Below are positions 1 through 8,528 of a stretch of 34,146 bases of DNA, piece by piece. Positions within the stretch are counted from its first letter, which is position 1. The number at the start of each line of letters is the position of its first letter. A model generated the notes under the pieces. It was not told the origin of the DNA and searched no databases. It saw only the letters and a list, made by a program, of their open reading frames with translations. The position numbers were made by a program, and so were the translations under genes. This stretch comes from Candidatus Gastranaerophilales bacterium (lineage in GTDB: Bacteria > Cyanobacteriota > Vampirovibrionia > Gastranaerophilales > Gastranaerophilaceae): contig CANQJT010000006.1 in NCBI GenBank assembly GCA_947624325.1, positions 1 through 34,146 on the forward strand. The letters are read 5' to 3'.

Positions 1-1322
1 GGCAGATTGAAATCTAACTGAATAGTAGCACACTGCCAAGTTCTGCCTATTGCATCTTTAACTTTAAAGTCTATTTTTGGCCCGTAGAATGCACCGTCGC
101 CTTCGTTGATTTCGTATTTCATTCCTCGTTTATCCATGGCTTCTTTTAAGCCTGCTTCAGCAAGCTCCCAGTTTTTAAGGTCGCCAACGTAACTTTCGGG
201 GCGAGTTGATAACTCTACTTCAAATGTCATATTAAAGATTTTCATTGTATCTGCTACAAAATCAATAATTGAATTGATTTCATCAACAAGCTGTTCGGGG
301 GTGCAGAAGATATGTGCATCATCCTGCGTAAAACCTTGAACCCTTGTTAAACCCGATAATGCGCCTGATTTTTCTTTTCTGTAAACAGTACCTAATTCCG
401 CCATTCTTAATGGGAGCGAGCGGTATGAATGTCTGTTTGATTGATATATCAATATATGGAACGGGCAGTTCATCGGTTTTACTATGTATTGATCGTCTTC
501 TTCATTTTCCTTTTGTATAAAGAACATATTTTCTTTGTAGTGGTCAATATGTCCCGATAATTCCCAGAGTTTTGATTTTGCAATTTGAGGGGAATGTACT
601 ATAACGTAGCCTCTTTTTCTGTGTTCCGTTCTCCAGTAGTTTTCAATTTCTTCACGAACAACGGCTAAGTTAGGATGCCATAAAACAAGCCCTCCGCCGA
701 TTTCTTCTCTTACACTGAACAAATCAAGCTGTGCGCCCAGTTTTCTGTGGTCGCGTTTTTGTGCTTCCTCCAAGAAATTTAAGTATTGCTCTAAATCTTC
801 TTTTGTCCAAAATGCTGTTGCATATATTCTTTGGAGCATTTTATTTTTTTCGTTTCCTCTCCAATATGCACCTGCGACTTTTAGTAATTTTATTGCATTA
901 CCTTTAATATAACTTGTATTCGGAACATGAGGCCCCGAGCATAAGTCGTTAAATAATACATTTCCGTCTTTATCTTTTGTTAAATATAATGTAGGATTAT
1001 CGTTTCTGTGTTCTTCCAATAATTCGGCTTTATATATTTCGCCTTGTGATTTAAATTCATCTATTTGTTTTTGAACATCGGGGATTTCAAATCTTTCAAA
1101 TGTCAGATTTTGTTTAAGAATATTCTTCATTTCAGCTTCAATATTTGCTAAATCTTCATCAGTAAAAGAATGATTATCCAAATCAAAATCATAATAAAAT
1201 CCGTTATCAACAGCCGGCCCTATTGCAAGTTTTGCAGTCGGGAACAGCTTTTGTACAGCCTGTGCCATTATATGTGATGCAGAGTGCCTTAATATATGCA
1301 GTGTTTCATTATTCTTTTCCAT
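1..1322 (-). CDS. thrS: Threonyl-tRNA synthetase, C-terminus cut by window edge
   Basis: Charges tRNA-Thr with threonine in the cytoplasm. The reverse strand reads from ATG at 1322 straight into the editing (N2) domain: RHSASHIMAQAV carries the HxxxH pair, followed by a GPAVDNGFYYDF segment and later CSGPHVPNTS. The class II catalytic core follows, with the zinc-ligand motif PMNCPFH and, at the window edge, GAFYGPKIDFKV and WQCATIQLDF. Motif 3 and the anticodon-binding domain lie beyond base 1. The usual N-terminal TGS domain of about 60 residues is absent, and the DNA upstream of 1322 does not extend the frame. The gene starts 36 bases after the DUF4127 gene on the same strand, so it may be the last cistron of that operon. 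Identification is secure. Confidence 0.96.
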   Translation of the reverse strand, partial: MEKNNETLHILRHSASHIMAQAVQKLFPTAKLAIGPAVDNGFYYDFDLDNHSFTDEDLANIEAEMKNILKQNLTFERFEIPDVQKQIDEFKSQGEIYKAELLEEHRNDNPTLYLTKDKDGNVLFNDLCSGPHVPNTSYIKGNAIKLLKVAGAYWRGNEKNKMLQRIYATAFWTKEDLEQYLNFLEEAQKRDHRKLGAQLDLFSVREEIGGGLVLWHPNLAVVREEIENYWRTEHRKRGYVIVHSPQIAKSKLWELSGHIDHYKENMFFIQKENEEDDQYIVKPMNCPFHILIYQSNRHSYRSLPLRMAELGTVYRKEKSGALSGLTRVQGFTQDDAHIFCTPEQLVDEINSIIDFVADTMKIFNMTFEVELSTRPESYVGDLKNWELAEAGLKEAMDKRGMKYEINEGDGAFYGPKIDFKVKDAIGRTWQCATIQLDFNL

Positions 1323-1358
1323 TTTCGTCCCTCTTAAATTGTCCTTAATTAATTTATA

Positions 1359-2771
1359 TCACTCATAAAACAATATATCAACAAACGGAATTTTTATATA
1401 TTTATGATGAATTACAATCTCTGTTTCAAAGAACCTGTTCCACGGGAAAAAATATTCTATATGTACATTTTTAAGGTTGAATTTTTTAAGTAAAAAGTCC
1501 TCAAAACTTTTCATTTCTTCTTTTAGTTTGTTATTTGTAAGATTTTCGGTATTTTCTCTGATTTTTTCTCTAACATTTGCCTGATAAGCCCAATCATCAA
1601 GAAATCTTGTTATTTGTAAAATACGAAATATTTTGGGATCAGGATGTTTTGCTCCGAAATAGGTTAAGGCTGATGCTATTGCACTGCCGAGAGTATTCCC
1701 CGTGGTATTCCAAGCCGAATACCCGTAAAACTCTTTTAAATTATCATTTTCAAACAGCGCTTTTACAAAATTATTGTCACTTCCGTTTGCATTCGTTATG
1801 TCTGCTATAAAATAAGGTTTATTCGGCAGTTTTAATTCACCTGAAAATAAGGGAACTTTAACATTCATTACAAGTTCGCCCTGTTCATCTTTAAAATTAT
1901 TAACGAGCAAAATTAAATCGGCATTTTTTTCATCGGAAACTATTGCACCTGCTAACTCTATTTGTGATTTGACTGAGTCAGCCACACTAATATCTTCATA
2001 TTTTGAGATTTCGTTTATGCTTTCAGGATTTATATACTTTGGAGCAATCTTTAAGTTTTTATGTTTGTTTACTGCTCTTGATAACAATGTTAAAGGAATT
2101 TCATCCGCACCCGTTTTAATAAATACATTTTGACACCCCGATGAAAGCTCTTTCAGTTCATTTGCTTCTTTTATATTTAATCCGTATTCACTGCAATCAT
2201 CTTTTGAAAATACAAGTGTTTCAAATATTCCTTGTTTTGCCAGCTCTATATAATATTTATTGATTTCGAAATTTCTTTTCCTTGTCAAAAGATAATCATT
2301 AATTATATTTTCAGGAATATCCGTTTGAGCATTTCCTGTTTTATGAAGTTCATAGGAATATTTAAAAATTTTTGTTCCGTAATCAGCCCAATACTCTTTT
2401 TCTTCTTCATTTATATTATTATTTGAAATCCGCATTATACTTGAAAATGCATATATTTTTGCTTTTTTCTTTTTTAAAATGCCAATAAGTTCATCAATTC
2501 TTGTTTTTATCTGTTCAAAAGTATCAGTACTTCTTCTTGATGGTATCAAACCGCCATATGCTATTGTATCCAAAGACAATATTACAATTTCAGCATTATT
2601 ATTACCAAGCCATTTTAATAGTCCTTGAATATCAGCATTTTTTGTCAAATTCCCCAGCAGTTTTTTATCGGGAATATGTAAAGATATTCCTTTTTCAAGT
2701 TCCGCAATTTGTTTGGGAAGCTGATTGCATACAGGTCTGTCATCTATTGGTATTAATAATATTTTCTTCAC
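1359..2771 (-). CDS. DUF4127 family protein
   Basis: A 470-residue protein recognised as DUF4127 by its N-terminus (KKILLIPIDDRPVCNQLPKQ). The family's biochemical function is not established. Other visible features are SLDTIAYGGLIPSRR near residue 75, which is characteristic of the family, and conserved polar clusters such as ADITNANGSDNNF and YSAWNTTGNTLGSAIA in the C-terminal half. There is no signal peptide or membrane segment, so it is probably cytoplasmic. The start is GTG at 2771, four bases inside the end of the upstream WYL gene (GTGA overlap), with an AGAGGA ribosome-binding site seven bases before it. This overlap implies translational coupling to the WYL regulators. A hydrolase-like role has been suggested for the family only by fold resemblance; I do not assign one. 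Confidence 0.85.
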   Translation of the reverse strand: MKKILLIPIDDRPVCNQLPKQIAELEKGISLHIPDKKLLGNLTKNADIQGLLKWLGNNNAEIVILSLDTIAYGGLIPSRRSTDTFEQIKTRIDELIGILKKKKAKIYAFSSIMRISNNNINEEEKEYWADYGTKIFKYSYELHKTGNAQTDIPENIINDYLLTRKRNFEINKYYIELAKQGIFETLVFSKDDCSEYGLNIKEANELKELSSGCQNVFIKTGADEIPLTLLSRAVNKHKNLKIAPKYINPESINEISKYEDISVADSVKSQIELAGAIVSDEKNADLILLVNNFKDEQGELVMNVKVPLFSGELKLPNKPYFIADITNANGSDNNFVKALFENDNLKEFYGYSAWNTTGNTLGSAIASALTYFGAKHPDPKIFRILQITRFLDDWAYQANVREKIRENTENLTNNKLKEEMKSFEDFLLKKFNLKNVHIEYFFPWNRFFETEIVIHHKYIKIPFVDILFYE

Positions 2772-3688
2772 TGTTTTTCCTCTAAGTTTTTTAAAATATC
2801 ATCAGTTAATGATAAAAGTTCTTTTTGGTATGATTCAGGCTTTAATATTTTACAATTCTCACCATATTTTAATAATCTTTTTAACAAAACATCCTTATCT
2901 TCATCAGTATTTGAAATAGTTCTTGAACTTTCGGTAAAATCAACCAGTTTTTCTGACGGTTTTAATTTATATAATGAGGCTAATTTACCGTATATTTCAA
3001 AAGTTACTGAAGTATTTTTACTTACATTTGTGCTTTTTTGCGGCATTTGTTCTACTGAAGTTATTGTATCTATTAATATTCTTTTATTTCTTTCCTGTTT
3101 TTTACAATAACCGATTACATATATATTATTGTTTTTCTCAATAATCTCTTTTAATTCAAGTATTACTTCTTCTTCTTTATTTTGTTTATTTTTATATTTA
3201 ATTTTTACCAGTAAATTATCATTTAACAATTTATTAAATGTTTCCACTAAATTTTCTTTTATATTATCCGTAAATTTAGGTTGTTTTATAAAAAAACTTT
3301 CAATTAAATTTATATTTTCAAAATTACTTAAAAACTTATTTATTTTAATTATTGCAGATTTTAATGCATCTTCATCGGAAGTATTATGTAAAACTCTATA
3401 ATTATTTAATATATATAAAAGTAATTTTTTTTCATCTTCCTTTAGTTCTATATTTATCAAAGCATTTTCAAGTTCATATTTGTTCTTTATCTTATTTACT
3501 TTTAAACCTGCGATTTCAAGTGTATTAAAATATTTAATGAAAGCTTCATTTGTATAAACATTTTCAAACTTAGAATTATTTTTCAATAGATTAATAATTT
3601 CACTTTTACCGAAATTGTTATTTAATAAAATTTTTAACACTTCAAGTATTCTTAAACCGGTATCAAAATTTTTTTCTGACTTTAACAT
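2768..3688 (-). CDS. WYL-domain transcriptional regulator, second of a pair
   Basis: A 306-residue protein with an N-terminal winged-helix-like region (residues 1-90), a central WYL-type domain (about 150-215, LVKIKYKNKQNKEEE then NIYVIGYCKKQ and IDTITSVEQM) and a C-terminal WCX-like extension. WYL proteins are DNA-binding regulators that sense ligands, often nucleic acid or nucleotides. The sequence is divergent and no strict W-Y-L triplet is visible, so the assignment rests on domain order and on its neighbour. Its ATG shares one base with the TAA of the upstream WYL gene (TAATG), and its TGA overlaps the GTG of the DUF4127 gene. All three are therefore translationally coupled. A tandem WYL pair recalls PafB/PafC, but equivalence is inference. 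Confidence 0.72.
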   Translation of the reverse strand: MLKSEKNFDTGLRILEVLKILLNNNFGKSEIINLLKNNSKFENVYTNEAFIKYFNTLEIAGLKVNKIKNKYELENALINIELKEDEKKLLLYILNNYRVLHNTSDEDALKSAIIKINKFLSNFENINLIESFFIKQPKFTDNIKENLVETFNKLLNDNLLVKIKYKNKQNKEEEVILELKEIIEKNNNIYVIGYCKKQERNKRILIDTITSVEQMPQKSTNVSKNTSVTFEIYGKLASLYKLKPSEKLVDFTESSRTISNTDEDKDVLLKRLLKYGENCKILKPESYQKELLSLTDDILKNLEEKQ

Positions 3689-4626
3689 TATTCATACAGC
3701 TTTCTAATACTTTTAACTTTGTTAATAAGTTTTTCTTTAAAGAAATCAGGTGAGATTATTTTAAAATCACCGCAGAATTGTAATAATCTTTGAATAAACC
3801 AAAATTCATTATTAACATTTGCTTTTACAATAATATAATCAGGAGTTTTTTCTAAAATTGTCTCATAATCTTTTAATTGAAAATCAAGCATTGATAAACC
3901 GCACAGCTTATATGTAACATCATAAAGATTATCTTCAATATTAAATTTTTCGGTTGATACATAATTTATTTTTTTGATTTTTTCAATATTTAATAAATTA
4001 TTCATCTTATATTTAAAAATATAACACCATAAGTATATTTTCCCGTTTTCATATTTTATTTTATGAGGAACAATATCAAGATTTTCTTCTCCGTTTTTTG
4101 TAGAGAGATAATTAATCTGAATTTTTTTACCCGTTAATTTATTGCTTGACAGCTCCCATAATAAGTTTTTATTAATTGCGGATAAAGGTTTTGTTTCATT
4201 TACCAGATTTATATAATCTGAATTATTTGTTAAAGAAAATATTTTTTCATATAGTCTGTTTAAGACCAGAATATCTTTCCAATATAAATCTTCTGAGAAT
4301 TTTTCACGAAGTTTTATAAATGTTTCCGTTTCCGATTTTGAAAGATTTAAATTGAAAGGATGTGACTTTAATTCATATTTAAAATTATTCTTTTTTGACG
4401 GTCTTTGTATTTCACAGCCTGCTGATTTAAGAGTATTTATTGTTAATCTTACCGTATCTTTAGATAATGACTTATTGGTAATTTTATTATTTTTTAAATG
4501 CTCTATTAATTCGTCAACCGATCTGCTCTTTTCAATCAGCAATTTTAAAATAAAAAGAGTTCTGAATCCTGTTAAGCTTATCCACGGATTTTTTTCTTCT
4601 TTAACTAATTGATGCCGAATTTCCAT
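3688..4626 (-). CDS. WYL-domain transcriptional regulator, first of a pair
   Basis: A 312-residue protein. Residues 20-85 form a helix-turn-helix region (TLFILKLLIEKSRSVDELIE, then KDTVRLTINTLKSAGCEI). Residues 150-225 are the WYL-type domain (KIQINYLSTKNGEENLDIVP, KIYLWCYIFKYKMNNLLNIE), and the remainder is a WCX-like C-terminus (DYIIVKANVNNEFWFIQRLL, QFCGDFKIISPDFF). It is a probable cytoplasmic transcription factor and the first gene of the WYL-WYL-DUF4127(-thrS) run. No clear ribosome-binding site precedes the ATG. The gene is divergent from the dCMP-deaminase-like gene across an 95-base AT-rich gap, so it may regulate both directions. The family call is good; the target is unknown. Confidence 0.75.
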   Translation of the reverse strand: MEIRHQLVKEEKNPWISLTGFRTLFILKLLIEKSRSVDELIEHLKNNKITNKSLSKDTVRLTINTLKSAGCEIQRPSKKNNFKYELKSHPFNLNLSKSETETFIKLREKFSEDLYWKDILVLNRLYEKIFSLTNNSDYINLVNETKPLSAINKNLLWELSSNKLTGKKIQINYLSTKNGEENLDIVPHKIKYENGKIYLWCYIFKYKMNNLLNIEKIKKINYVSTEKFNIEDNLYDVTYKLCGLSMLDFQLKDYETILEKTPDYIIVKANVNNEFWFIQRLLQFCGDFKIISPDFFKEKLINKVKSIRKLYE

Positions 4627-4697
4627 AATATAATTTTAATTTAAAACAAAATTATGTATAAATACTTTACAAATGTTATTACTTAATAAGAAGCTTT

Positions 4698-4716
4698 GTT
4701 ATAATAAATTTGGAGG
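4698..4716 (+). promoter_or_regulatory. Extended -10 promoter and RBS of the deaminase gene
   Basis: TGTTATAAT is an extended -10 element (TATAAT at 4700-4705), with no good -35. GGAGG at 4712-4716 lies five bases before the ATG at 4722. The ribosome-binding site decides the start: the earlier in-frame TTG at 4710 lies two bases before GGAGG and cannot be used with it. Confidence 0.6.
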
Positions 4717-4721
4717 TAAAA

Positions 4722-5177
4722 ATGGTTAAAGAATGGAATGAGTATTTTTTAGAGATAGCAAAAACATGCGCTTCCCGTTCAAATTGCCTCAGAGCGCAAG
4801 TTGGAGCTGTTATAGTCGGTGAAGATAAAAAAATTAAAGCTACAGGATATAACGGAACACCTTCTAAAGTTATATCTTGTTATGAACTGGGAAAATGTTA
4901 TCGTATTGAAAATAATATTCCTTCAGGTACAATGTATGAAACCTGCAGAAGTATTCATGCAGAACAGAATGCTATTATTCAAGCAGGTCAAGACAGATGT
5001 CAAGGCGCTGTAATGTATATATACGGGCATAATTTTATTTGTATTCTCTGCAAAAGATTTATAGTACAGGCAGGGATAAAAGAAGTTTATCTTCGCAAGG
5101 ACGATACTTCTCCCATTGAACATATTTTTGTTGAAGATATTAAAAAAGAACTTTCTTCTCCCGTATATTCTTGTTAG
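4722..5177 (+). CDS. dCMP deaminase-like zinc deaminase
   Basis: A 151-residue member of the cytidine/deoxycytidylate deaminase family, probably converting dCMP to dUMP in pyrimidine nucleotide metabolism. The catalytic motif HAEQNAI (zinc-ligand His and proton-shuttle Glu) and a Cys-x2-Cys pair (ICILCKRFIVQAGI) supply the zinc site. The extra Cys residues around SRSNCLRAQVGAV and ISCYELGKCYR match the additional zinc-binding segment of dCMP deaminases and ComEB-like proteins. The proline usually before the first Cys of PCxxC is replaced by isoleucine. The start at 4722 is chosen by the GGAGG site. The gene stands alone and converges on the anti-sigma gene, whose end is one base away. tRNA-adenosine deaminase (TadA) is less likely given the extra Cys segment. 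Confidence 0.85.
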   Translation: MVKEWNEYFLEIAKTCASRSNCLRAQVGAVIVGEDKKIKATGYNGTPSKVISCYELGKCYRIENNIPSGTMYETCRSIHAEQNAIIQAGQDRCQGAVMYIYGHNFICILCKRFIVQAGIKEVYLRKDDTSPIEHIFVEDIKKELSSPVYSC

Positions 5178-5178
5178 T

Positions 5179-5862
5179 TTACTTTGCTGTTAAAAGCGGT
5201 TCATTATCATCTTCAAAAGTAAATTCTATAAGGTCAGCATCATTTTGAGGAAATTCTACAATATTATTTATTGTTTCCTTAGTTTCCTTTGCAAAAGATT
5301 TATTTAAGTAATTATACCCCATATAAAAAGACCCTAAAATTATTGCAAACACCATAAAACCCAATACAATACCGGCCCGTTTATAAACATTGTCAAATGA
5401 ATCTTTTGTTTCTTCTTTCAGTTTATTTATAATATTTTTTGAAAAATTAATGTTTAGATTATCTTTATACATAGCGATTGACTGCCTTATATTATTCTTT
5501 AATCCGTAAGCAGTCGCAAGTTCAGCTCTTGCAGGTTTTGATTTTAATAGATATTTCCTGAATTTTATACTGTCATCATAACAAAGTTCATCATCTATAT
5601 AAGGAGAAATATTTTGGTAAAAAACCTCATATTCTCTTATATTAAACACTTTATTTGCCTCAATACGGTTAAATTCGTTAATCATTTTTTCATATTCAAA
5701 ATGAAGATTATCCATAATATTTTTCATTTCTAAATACTTTTGATAACAGTCAGAGCAAAACATAAAATGATTTTCCACAAATAATTTGTCTTTTTCTTCA
5801 AGTTTATTTTCTATGTACATTGACAGTAACGAAATTACTTTTTTACAAATCGGGTTATCCAC
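5179..5862 (-). CDS. Membrane anti-sigma factor with zinc-finger motif
   Basis: A 227-residue protein. The N-terminus carries the anti-sigma zinc motif His-x3-Cys-x2-Cys (NHFMFCSDC, about residues 31-39). A single membrane helix (IVLGFMVFAIILGSFYMGYN) lies near residues 168-187, and a short acidic tail follows outside. It should hold the ECF sigma factor at the membrane until a signal triggers release. It lies 15 bases downstream of the sigma gene on the same strand, which is the standard arrangement. The middle (residues 75-130) holds a second region resembling the start of an anti-sigma domain (YIDDELCYDDSIKFRKYLL). The identity of the signal cannot be read from the sequence. Confidence 0.85.
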   Translation of the reverse strand: MDNPICKKVISLLSMYIENKLEEKDKLFVENHFMFCSDCYQKYLEMKNIMDNLHFEYEKMINEFNRIEANKVFNIREYEVFYQNISPYIDDELCYDDSIKFRKYLLKSKPARAELATAYGLKNNIRQSIAMYKDNLNINFSKNIINKLKEETKDSFDNVYKRAGIVLGFMVFAIILGSFYMGYNYLNKSFAKETKETINNIVEFPQNDADLIEFTFEDDNEPLLTAK

Positions 5863-5877
5863 TATAAAACTCCTTTA

Positions 5878-6486
5878 TTAAGTCAGATAAGGTTTAAGAC
5901 ATTCCTGCAGTTTATTCCTTGCCCGGGAAATTCTTGATTTAACCGTGCCGACATTGGTATTTGTAATTTTAGCGATTTCTTCATAACTGAGTCCTTGAAG
6001 TTCTCTTAGGATAATTACAAGCCTGAAATGTTCGGGCAGTTTTGATATCATTTCTCTTATAACATCAGAAAGCTCTCTGCCTAATGTTTTTTCATCAGGC
6101 TTTAGTGTGTTATCGCATATATTTAAAATACTGTTGTCATTGTTTTCATCATTAAGCCAATAAGAGTCTATTGAAACAGAATCAGGAATTCGTTGTTTCT
6201 TACGCAATTCATCATAAAAAAGATTGGATATAATCTGCCCAAGCCAAGATTTGAATAATCTTGGATTTTTAAGACTTTTAATATTTTTTGAAACCCGAAA
6301 TAAAGCTTCTTGAGTTAAATCAGAAAGACTTTCTTTTTCCGCACCAAGATAGCAAAAAGATGCAAAAACATTTTTCTGCTCTCGTTTAATTAATTCTTCA
6401 AGCGCATCGTAATCATCTTCCTGGGCGCTGCAGATTAAATCGTACAAGTTCATATCTTTATATTTTCTTTTAGACATTCCTTTCAA
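5878..6486 (-). CDS. ECF-family RNA polymerase sigma factor
   Basis: An ECF sigma factor of about 200 residues. Region 2 spans roughly residues 25-100 (ALEELIKREQKNVFASFCYL, DLTQEALFRVSKNIKSL, FKSWLGQIISNLFYDELRKK). Region 4 spans roughly 140-200 (MISKLPEHFRLVIILRELQG, LSYEEIAKITNTNVGTVKSR). It directs RNA polymerase to an unknown regulon and is presumably held by the adjacent anti-sigma factor. The start is uncertain. TTG at 6486 has AAGG six bases upstream, while ATG at 6477 has AAAGGA directly against it; the alternatives differ by three residues. Autoregulation is common in the family, but I could not identify an ECF-type promoter with confidence upstream. Confidence 0.92.
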   Translation of the reverse strand: MKGMSKRKYKDMNLYDLICSAQEDDYDALEELIKREQKNVFASFCYLGAEKESLSDLTQEALFRVSKNIKSLKNPRLFKSWLGQIISNLFYDELRKKQRIPDSVSIDSYWLNDENNDNSILNICDNTLKPDEKTLGRELSDVIREMISKLPEHFRLVIILRELQGLSYEEIAKITNTNVGTVKSRISRARNKLQECLKPYLT

Positions 6487-6620
6487 AATATCCCTTGTAT
6501 TTAAACTGTTTTCACAATTAATAAATAATCAAAACCACCGATATAATCTATGACCTGTCAGGATAGTCATATAGGTATACATGTGAGTAATATGAAAAGA
6601 AGTAATTTTTTAAATTTTTT

Positions 6621-6629
6621 TGTTATAAT
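6621..6629 (+). promoter_or_regulatory. Extended -10 promoter of glycan locus 1
   Basis: TGTTATAAT (TATAAT at 6624-6629) lies about 30 bases before the ATG at 6657 in the divergent gap between the sigma gene and glycan locus 1. No convincing -35 is present, consistent with an extended -10 promoter. Confidence 0.5.
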
Positions 6630-6656
6630 TAATTGTAGTTATTAAATGGTGAAATT

Positions 6657-8162
6657 ATGAAAATTATTATTCAGGCAGGCGGAAAAGGTACAAGACTTGA
6701 AGGTTTAACAAGAAATAAACCTAAATGTCTGGTGAGTATTAATAATCTGCCGATGATTTTTCATACTTTCGAAAAATTTAAAAATTCTATGTTTACAATA
6801 ATATCCGATTATAAAACGGAGGTTCTTGAAAAATATCTTGCATGTTTTGCATCTGACTATAACTATAAAATTATTAAAGCCGAAAAAAAAGGAACTATAT
6901 CAGGTATAAAACAAGCTGTCAGAGATTTTTCATCTGATGAACCGTTTATGATATTGTGGTGTGACTTGATTTTATCAGATGAATTCCCCCCCCCACAAGA
7001 ATTTAAGGGAAATTATATAGGCATTTCAAAAGATTTTGAATGCAGATGGTCTTTTATAAACAATAAATTTATTAAGGAAACCTCAAAAGAAAACGGAGTA
7101 GCCGGTTTATTTATTTTTGAAAATAAAAAATGCCTTGATAATATTCCCGAGGAGGGTGCTTTTGTTGATTGGCTGCAAACTCAGAATATTGAATTTAAAA
7201 GGCTTAATTTATATGGTACAAAAGAAATAGGTACACTGCTTTCGTATTCCGATAATAATGAAAATAACAAAAAATGCAGACCGTTTAATTCTCTTGAATT
7301 TGACGGTGATATTGTTATCAAAAGAGGTATAACTGAACAAGGCAGAAAAATTGCTTCTGATGAAATAAACTGGTATAAGCATGTTAAAAATCTCAATTAT
7401 AAAAATATTCCCGAAATATATGAATATGAACCTTTAAAGATGAAAAAGGTCAACGGCAGAAATATTTGGGAATATGACTGTCTTATAACTTCACAAAAAA
7501 AAGAAATACTAAAACAAGTAATTAATTCACTAAAGGAACTGCATAATTTAGAGGGCAGAAAGCCGGTTAATATTCAGGATGTCGAGGATAATTATATTAA
7601 TAAAACTTTTGACAGATTAAAAAAAGTTGAAAAATTAATTCCTTTTGCTGATAAACAGTTTATAAAAATAAACGGACAGTATTATAAAAATGTTTTCTAC
7701 AATAAAGATGAATTAAAAGATGAAATTAAAAAATTATATCCCGAATATTTTTGTTTAATACATGGTGATTGTACCTTTTCAAATATAATGTTTGATACAT
7801 TTAATATGAAATGTATATTAATAGACCCCCGAGGCTATTTCGGCGAAACAAAACTCTATGGAGATGCTGATTATGATTGGGCAAAATTGTATTATTCGCT
7901 TAAAGGTGAGTATGATCAGTTTAACAGAAAGAAGTTTACTCTTGATATAAGAGAAAAAGAAGTAGAATTTGCCATAAAACCAAATAATTGGGCAGATATG
8001 GAGGAATACTTTTTTGAATGTCTGCCTGAAATTAATAAAAGAAAAATAAAACTTTTGCACGCAATAATATGGCTGTCCTTGACAACATATGCCTGGGAGG
8101 ATTATGATTCAATCTGCGGAGCTTTTTATAACGGTATTGTAAAATTAGGCGAGGTTCTATAA
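6657..8162 (+). CDS. Nucleotidyltransferase fused to APH/choline-kinase-like kinase, phase-ON
   Basis: A 501-residue two-domain enzyme. Residues 1-185 are a sugar-nucleotide-type nucleotidyltransferase (IIIQAGGKGTRLEGLTRNKP with the GxGxR signature and catalytic Lys, then MILWCDLIL as the metal-binding Asp segment). Residues 210-500 are an aminoglycoside/choline kinase-like domain with catalytic-loop LIHGDCTFSNIMF and metal-binding LIDPRGYFGE. It likely phosphorylates a small substrate and activates it as a nucleotide derivative for a surface glycan; the substrate is unknown. A C9 tract at 6986-6994 encodes part of EFPPPQEF (residues 109-116) and is in frame, so the gene is ON. One base gained or lost would truncate the protein soon after residue 112. 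It is followed directly by the HAD gene (stop 8162, next start 8163). Confidence 0.85.
   Translation: MKIIIQAGGKGTRLEGLTRNKPKCLVSINNLPMIFHTFEKFKNSMFTIISDYKTEVLEKYLACFASDYNYKIIKAEKKGTISGIKQAVRDFSSDEPFMILWCDLILSDEFPPPQEFKGNYIGISKDFECRWSFINNKFIKETSKENGVAGLFIFENKKCLDNIPEEGAFVDWLQTQNIEFKRLNLYGTKEIGTLLSYSDNNENNKKCRPFNSLEFDGDIVIKRGITEQGRKIASDEINWYKHVKNLNYKNIPEIYEYEPLKMKKVNGRNIWEYDCLITSQKKEILKQVINSLKELHNLEGRKPVNIQDVEDNYINKTFDRLKKVEKLIPFADKQFIKINGQYYKNVFYNKDELKDEIKKLYPEYFCLIHGDCTFSNIMFDTFNMKCILIDPRGYFGETKLYGDADYDWAKLYYSLKGEYDQFNRKKFTLDIREKEVEFAIKPNNWADMEEYFFECLPEINKRKIKLLHAIIWLSLTTYAWEDYDSICGAFYNGIVKLGEVL
6986..6994 (+). repeat. C9 homopolymer, in-frame (ON)
   Basis: Nine consecutive C in an AT-rich gene. 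The reading frame passes intact through the tract, so nine is the ON length. It is one of four equal tracts in the glycan genes of this window. Confidence 0.9.
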
Positions 8163-8528
8163 ATGGAATTATCAACTTTGCCTAAAACTTGGATATTAGA
8201 TATTGACGGTACTATTGTAAAACATAACGGTTATCTAATTGACGGAGAAGATACTCTATTAGAAGGAGTTAAGGAATTTTTCTCCGGTTTAAATCCTGAG
8301 GATAAAATTATACTTCTCACTGCCAGAGGTAAAGAATATTTGAAAAACTTACAAATTTTTCTTGAAAAAAATAAAATTCGATACGACTTTTTGTTAACAG
8401 ATATTCCAATCGGAGAAAGAATTTTAATTAACGATAAAAAACCAAGCGGATTACAGACTGCGTTTTGCATTAATAAAAACCGAGATGAAAAATTACATAT
8501 TGATTATGAAATTAAGGATACATTATAA
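8163..8528 (+). CDS. HAD-family phosphatase of glycan locus 1
   Basis: A 121-residue minimal HAD hydrolase. Motif I is WILDIDGTIV (nucleophile and acid/base Asp, residues 10-19), motif II is IILLTARG, and a conserved Lys/Asp pair occurs in ILINDKKPSG. There is no large cap domain, as in the small capsule-type and GmhB-like phosphatases. It probably dephosphorylates a sugar or sugar-like intermediate in the cytoplasm. It begins immediately after the nucleotidyltransferase-kinase stop and shares a TAATG junction with the next gene, so it is translationally coupled. The same domain occurs fused to a nucleotidyltransferase in the second glycan locus (17658-18713). Confidence 0.82.
   Translation: MELSTLPKTWILDIDGTIVKHNGYLIDGEDTLLEGVKEFFSGLNPEDKIILLTARGKEYLKNLQIFLEKNKIRYDFLLTDIPIGERILINDKKPSGLQTAFCINKNRDEKLHIDYEIKDTL

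Noticed and set aside
3129-3401. Plus-strand ORF inside the second WYL gene
   Set aside because: It is an antisense shadow of AT-rich coding sequence with no ribosome-binding site; the minus-strand frame carries the recognisable domain.
5179-6486. ECF-type autoregulatory promoter upstream of the sigma gene
   Set aside because: GTGAAAAC upstream looks faintly similar to an ECF -35, but no matching -10 at a proper distance was found, so it is not reported as a feature.
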